23,005 nt of DNA from a virus, in IMG/VR virus record IMGVR_UViG_3300008517_000075, positions 1 through 23,005 of that record; one strand, 5' to 3'. Position numbers and translations under genes: made by a program. This document shows, in pieces, positions 21,124 through 23,005 of this stretch. Position 1 is the first letter of the stretch, and every line of letters starts with the position of its first letter. The notes under the pieces were generated by a model, which made no database searches, was not told where the DNA came from, and worked only from the letters and a program-made list of their open reading frames with translations.

Positions 21124-23005
21124 TAAAACCATTTGAAGAAGTCGTAGGGAAACAGTCGCAGGTCTTGGGCTTCAATGATGTTATTGCTGGCGATGCTGAA
21201 GATTACGAAGAGCATCCATTTCTGTTGGAATCAGGAGATATGGAACGGCGGGGAAAAAATGTAATCGATTGGGCTACCGAGTTGCAAATCCCAATTTCGA
21301 CTGCTCGACAAAATTACGATGATATTGAAAAGTTCAAAATTGGAGACCCAAAAGAACTTGGGCTTCCGACTACTGGTGAAGAATATCAAGAAATGAGGCT
21401 AAATACTATACCTGAAGAGGTCGGGATATTGGGAAAATTATTTGCCTACGAACCAGCGGCAAAGCCGGAACATTATTGGGAGATGGGTTTATTGAAAAGA
21501 ACTGCCTTTGATATTTATATGGCGGGTCGGCATATTTTAACTCGTATAGGAGGAACAGCAACGACCGAAATGGGACTGACTACCAAAAAAGAAGTCCACG
21601 ATTTATACGAAAACGAGTTAAGAGATAATCCCAAATGGTATCATAAAGCACCTGAAGCGACAGGTTGGGTGGCAGAAAAAGCCGCCGAATTTTACGCATT
21701 AAAAACATTATTCCATCTTACTGGCCTTAGTACAGCTTTGACTTGGGCTGGTACTAAGATGGCTTCGCCTTTTGTATCAAAAGCGTTAGTCGCTCGTGGT
21801 GGGATTAAAGTTTTACCAACTTTAAGTAAAGCTGGTTTGAAGCGATTAACTCTTGACGGCCTTGCCGCTTTTTTACGTTTCGCACCAGAAAATACAGCCT
21901 TTCTCGCCTCTTGGAGTGTCAGTAGTGCAGCACTAAAAAAAGAGGAAGATATTGGCGAAGCTGCGCTTTCAGGCGGGCTATGGGGTTTGGGCTTTTCAGC
22001 TATTATGCCTATTACTGGCGGTCTTGGCAAAATGGCTATGGCGACTAAATGCGGCCAGAAGTTACAGCAATTAGCAAGTATCGCTTATACAAATCTATGG
22101 ATTAAACATCCCAGGTTGATGAACGCTGGCAGGCGAGCTTTCTCCGATGAGTGGCTTGCCGATATGGAAAGGCAATATAAAGCCCGTTTTGGCATCGACC
22201 CTACCGCAGCAGATAAAGCGATGATGAAAAAAATGACCCGAATGGTTGGTGATGAAATAACTCGAATGGCCCAAAAAGATGCTGCAATGAAGGCGTATTG
22301 GGAATCGGGTAAGGTTGTAGCCAAGCCGCCAGTACCCAAGCCATCCGTAGAACCGACAGAAGCTATCGTTAAGCCATCAAAAGCCTCAGAAGCCCCTGTA
22401 TTGAAAAAAGGGGCATCAGAGGTCGTCCCGCCTACCGTACGGCCAGCAGCGGCGAAGCCAGAGGCAGCCCCTAAGGTCGAACCAGAGCCTTCTGCGGCAA
22501 AAGTTGAAAAGAAGTTTTATACCACTATTCCCGAAGAATGGCGCAAGGTAGAAGCTCTTTATGACTGGGGCCAAAAAGGATTGAGGAGCCAATATAACAC
22601 TGCGATAAAGGTCAAAGGTCAAAGGTCAAGAAAGACCTTTATATGGCAAGATGAGATGGACAAAATCCCCATTGGCAATCAAAAGTTCCTTCGTGAAGTC
22701 AAGAAGCGAACGGATGAGGTTTGGCCTGTAAAAGAAAGGCGAGGAAAATTCTGGACAACAGAGTATTATCTCGCACCCAAACAGGTTATAGCTGAAGTTA
22801 AAACCGAATTGGGGGTAGAGGTTTTGAAAAGGCCCGTGCGAAAACCTAAAGGGCCAACAATCTCCGAGACTGCCCAAAAGCGATTTGACGAAATTACCCA
22901 TAAGGCCGAGACGAACGGCCTACTCGCTCTTGACGATAATGAATTTGAAGTTTTTATAAATAACAATGGAATCATACCGGATGACATCGAGCGGCACGAA
23001 GCGGG
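21117..23005 (+). CDS. Large internal virion (ejection) protein, T7 gp16-like, partial
   Basis: An ATG overlapping the stop of the gp15-like gene opens a frame without stop to the window end: at least 629 residues, 3' end missing. The start reads MVVKPFEEVVGKQ. Residues about 115-185 are charged and helical; 195-310 contain several moderately hydrophobic helices (LKTLFHLTGLSTALTWAG, GLWGLGFSAIMPITGGLGKMA) that could insert in the inner membrane. Residues about 398-465 are a Pro/Ala/Lys/Glu-rich linker (KPSVEPTEAIVKPSKASEAP), followed by a basic globular part (FYTTIPEEWRKVEALYDWGQKG ...). In T7 gp16 a lytic transglycosylase is at the N-terminus; nothing like it is visible here. The class assignment comes from order and size. 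A catalytic domain may lie beyond the edge. Confidence 0.68.
   Translation, partial: MVVKPFEEVVGKQSQVLGFNDVIAGDAEDYEEHPFLLESGDMERRGKNVIDWATELQIPISTARQNYDDIEKFKIGDPKELGLPTTGEEYQEMRLNTIPEEVGILGKLFAYEPAAKPEHYWEMGLLKRTAFDIYMAGRHILTRIGGTATTEMGLTTKKEVHDLYENELRDNPKWYHKAPEATGWVAEKAAEFYALKTLFHLTGLSTALTWAGTKMASPFVSKALVARGGIKVLPTLSKAGLKRLTLDGLAAFLRFAPENTAFLASWSVSSAALKKEEDIGEAALSGGLWGLGFSAIMPITGGLGKMAMATKCGQKLQQLASIAYTNLWIKHPRLMNAGRRAFSDEWLADMERQYKARFGIDPTAADKAMMKKMTRMVGDEITRMAQKDAAMKAYWESGKVVAKPPVPKPSVEPTEAIVKPSKASEAPVLKKGASEVVPPTVRPAAAKPEAAPKVEPEPSAAKVEKKFYTTIPEEWRKVEALYDWGQKGLRSQYNTAIKVKGQRSRKTFIWQDEMDKIPIGNQKFLREVKKRTDEVWPVKERRGKFWTTEYYLAPKQVIAEVKTELGVEVLKRPVRKPKGPTISETAQKRFDEITHKAETNGLLALDDNEFEVFINNNGIIPDDIERHEA
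22607..22640 (+). repeat. Three tandem 7-bp repeats plus inverted copy
   Basis: AAAGGTC occurs three times head-to-tail (22607-22627) and is followed after six bases by its reverse complement GACCTTT (22634-22640), giving a perfect 7-bp hairpin inside the ejection-protein gene. The frame stays open through it (KVKGQRSRK). Confidence 0.85.

Noticed and set aside
1-23005. CRISPR arrays, tRNA genes, insertion sequences, attachment sites
   Set aside because: No regularly spaced repeats, no cloverleaf candidate in the gaps, no transposase and no terminal inverted repeats were seen.

Overview
The window is the virion-morphogenesis module of a short-tailed, T7/BPP-1-like podovirus, either a free phage or a prophage; nothing here decides which. 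Every supportable gene is on the + strand. Genes are tightly packed, with many ATGA/TAATG stop-start overlaps, and the order is classical: small terminase, large terminase, portal, scaffold, major capsid protein, capsid cement protein, appendage proteins, gatekeeper (tail tubular A), tail nozzle (tail tubular B), then four T7 gp13/14/15/16-like internal core (ejection) proteins. The last runs off the right edge. No replication, lysis, integrase, tRNA or CRISPR feature is visible. The host is not identified. Sec-type signal peptides, LamG domains and a right-handed beta-helix protein of a style common in environmental bacteria such as Planctomycetota are a weak hint only.

Layout. 1-1195: a phage radical-SAM-like protein with a CX3CX2C motif, a 45-aa membrane peptide, and a Cro/CI-like HTH protein whose 3' end carries an intrinsic terminator, so this block is transcriptionally separated from what follows. 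1232-5361: terminase small and large subunits, a 76-aa protein and the head-tail connector (portal). 5362-6691: a run of very small genes, including three highly basic peptides (47, 19 and 36 aa), a probable lipoprotein and two small unknowns. 6695-9312: scaffold, a 203-bp structured leader, major capsid protein and Bbp16-like cement protein. 9313-13489: three genes with N-terminal signal peptides (a repetitive fibre-like protein, a small unknown and a Cys-rich beta-helix). 13575-18304: gatekeeper with an inserted beta domain, and a 1251-aa nozzle. 18301-23005: GNAT-like gp13 analogue, gp14-like and gp15-like proteins, and a large partial gp16-like protein.

The most unusual points are these. 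(i) At least four consecutive appendage/tail genes, including the tail nozzle itself, begin with what look like Sec signal peptides, which is unexpected for proteins assembled onto virions in the cytoplasm. (ii) The nozzle carries a LamG domain that is itself interrupted by a second complete LamG domain; a 39/41-bp DNA repeat records the duplication. (iii) Extra exposed-type domains have been added to nearly every tail component. (iv) Hairpins occupy the leader and the gaps around the capsid and cement genes.

All family calls come from reading the protein sequences; no database search was run.
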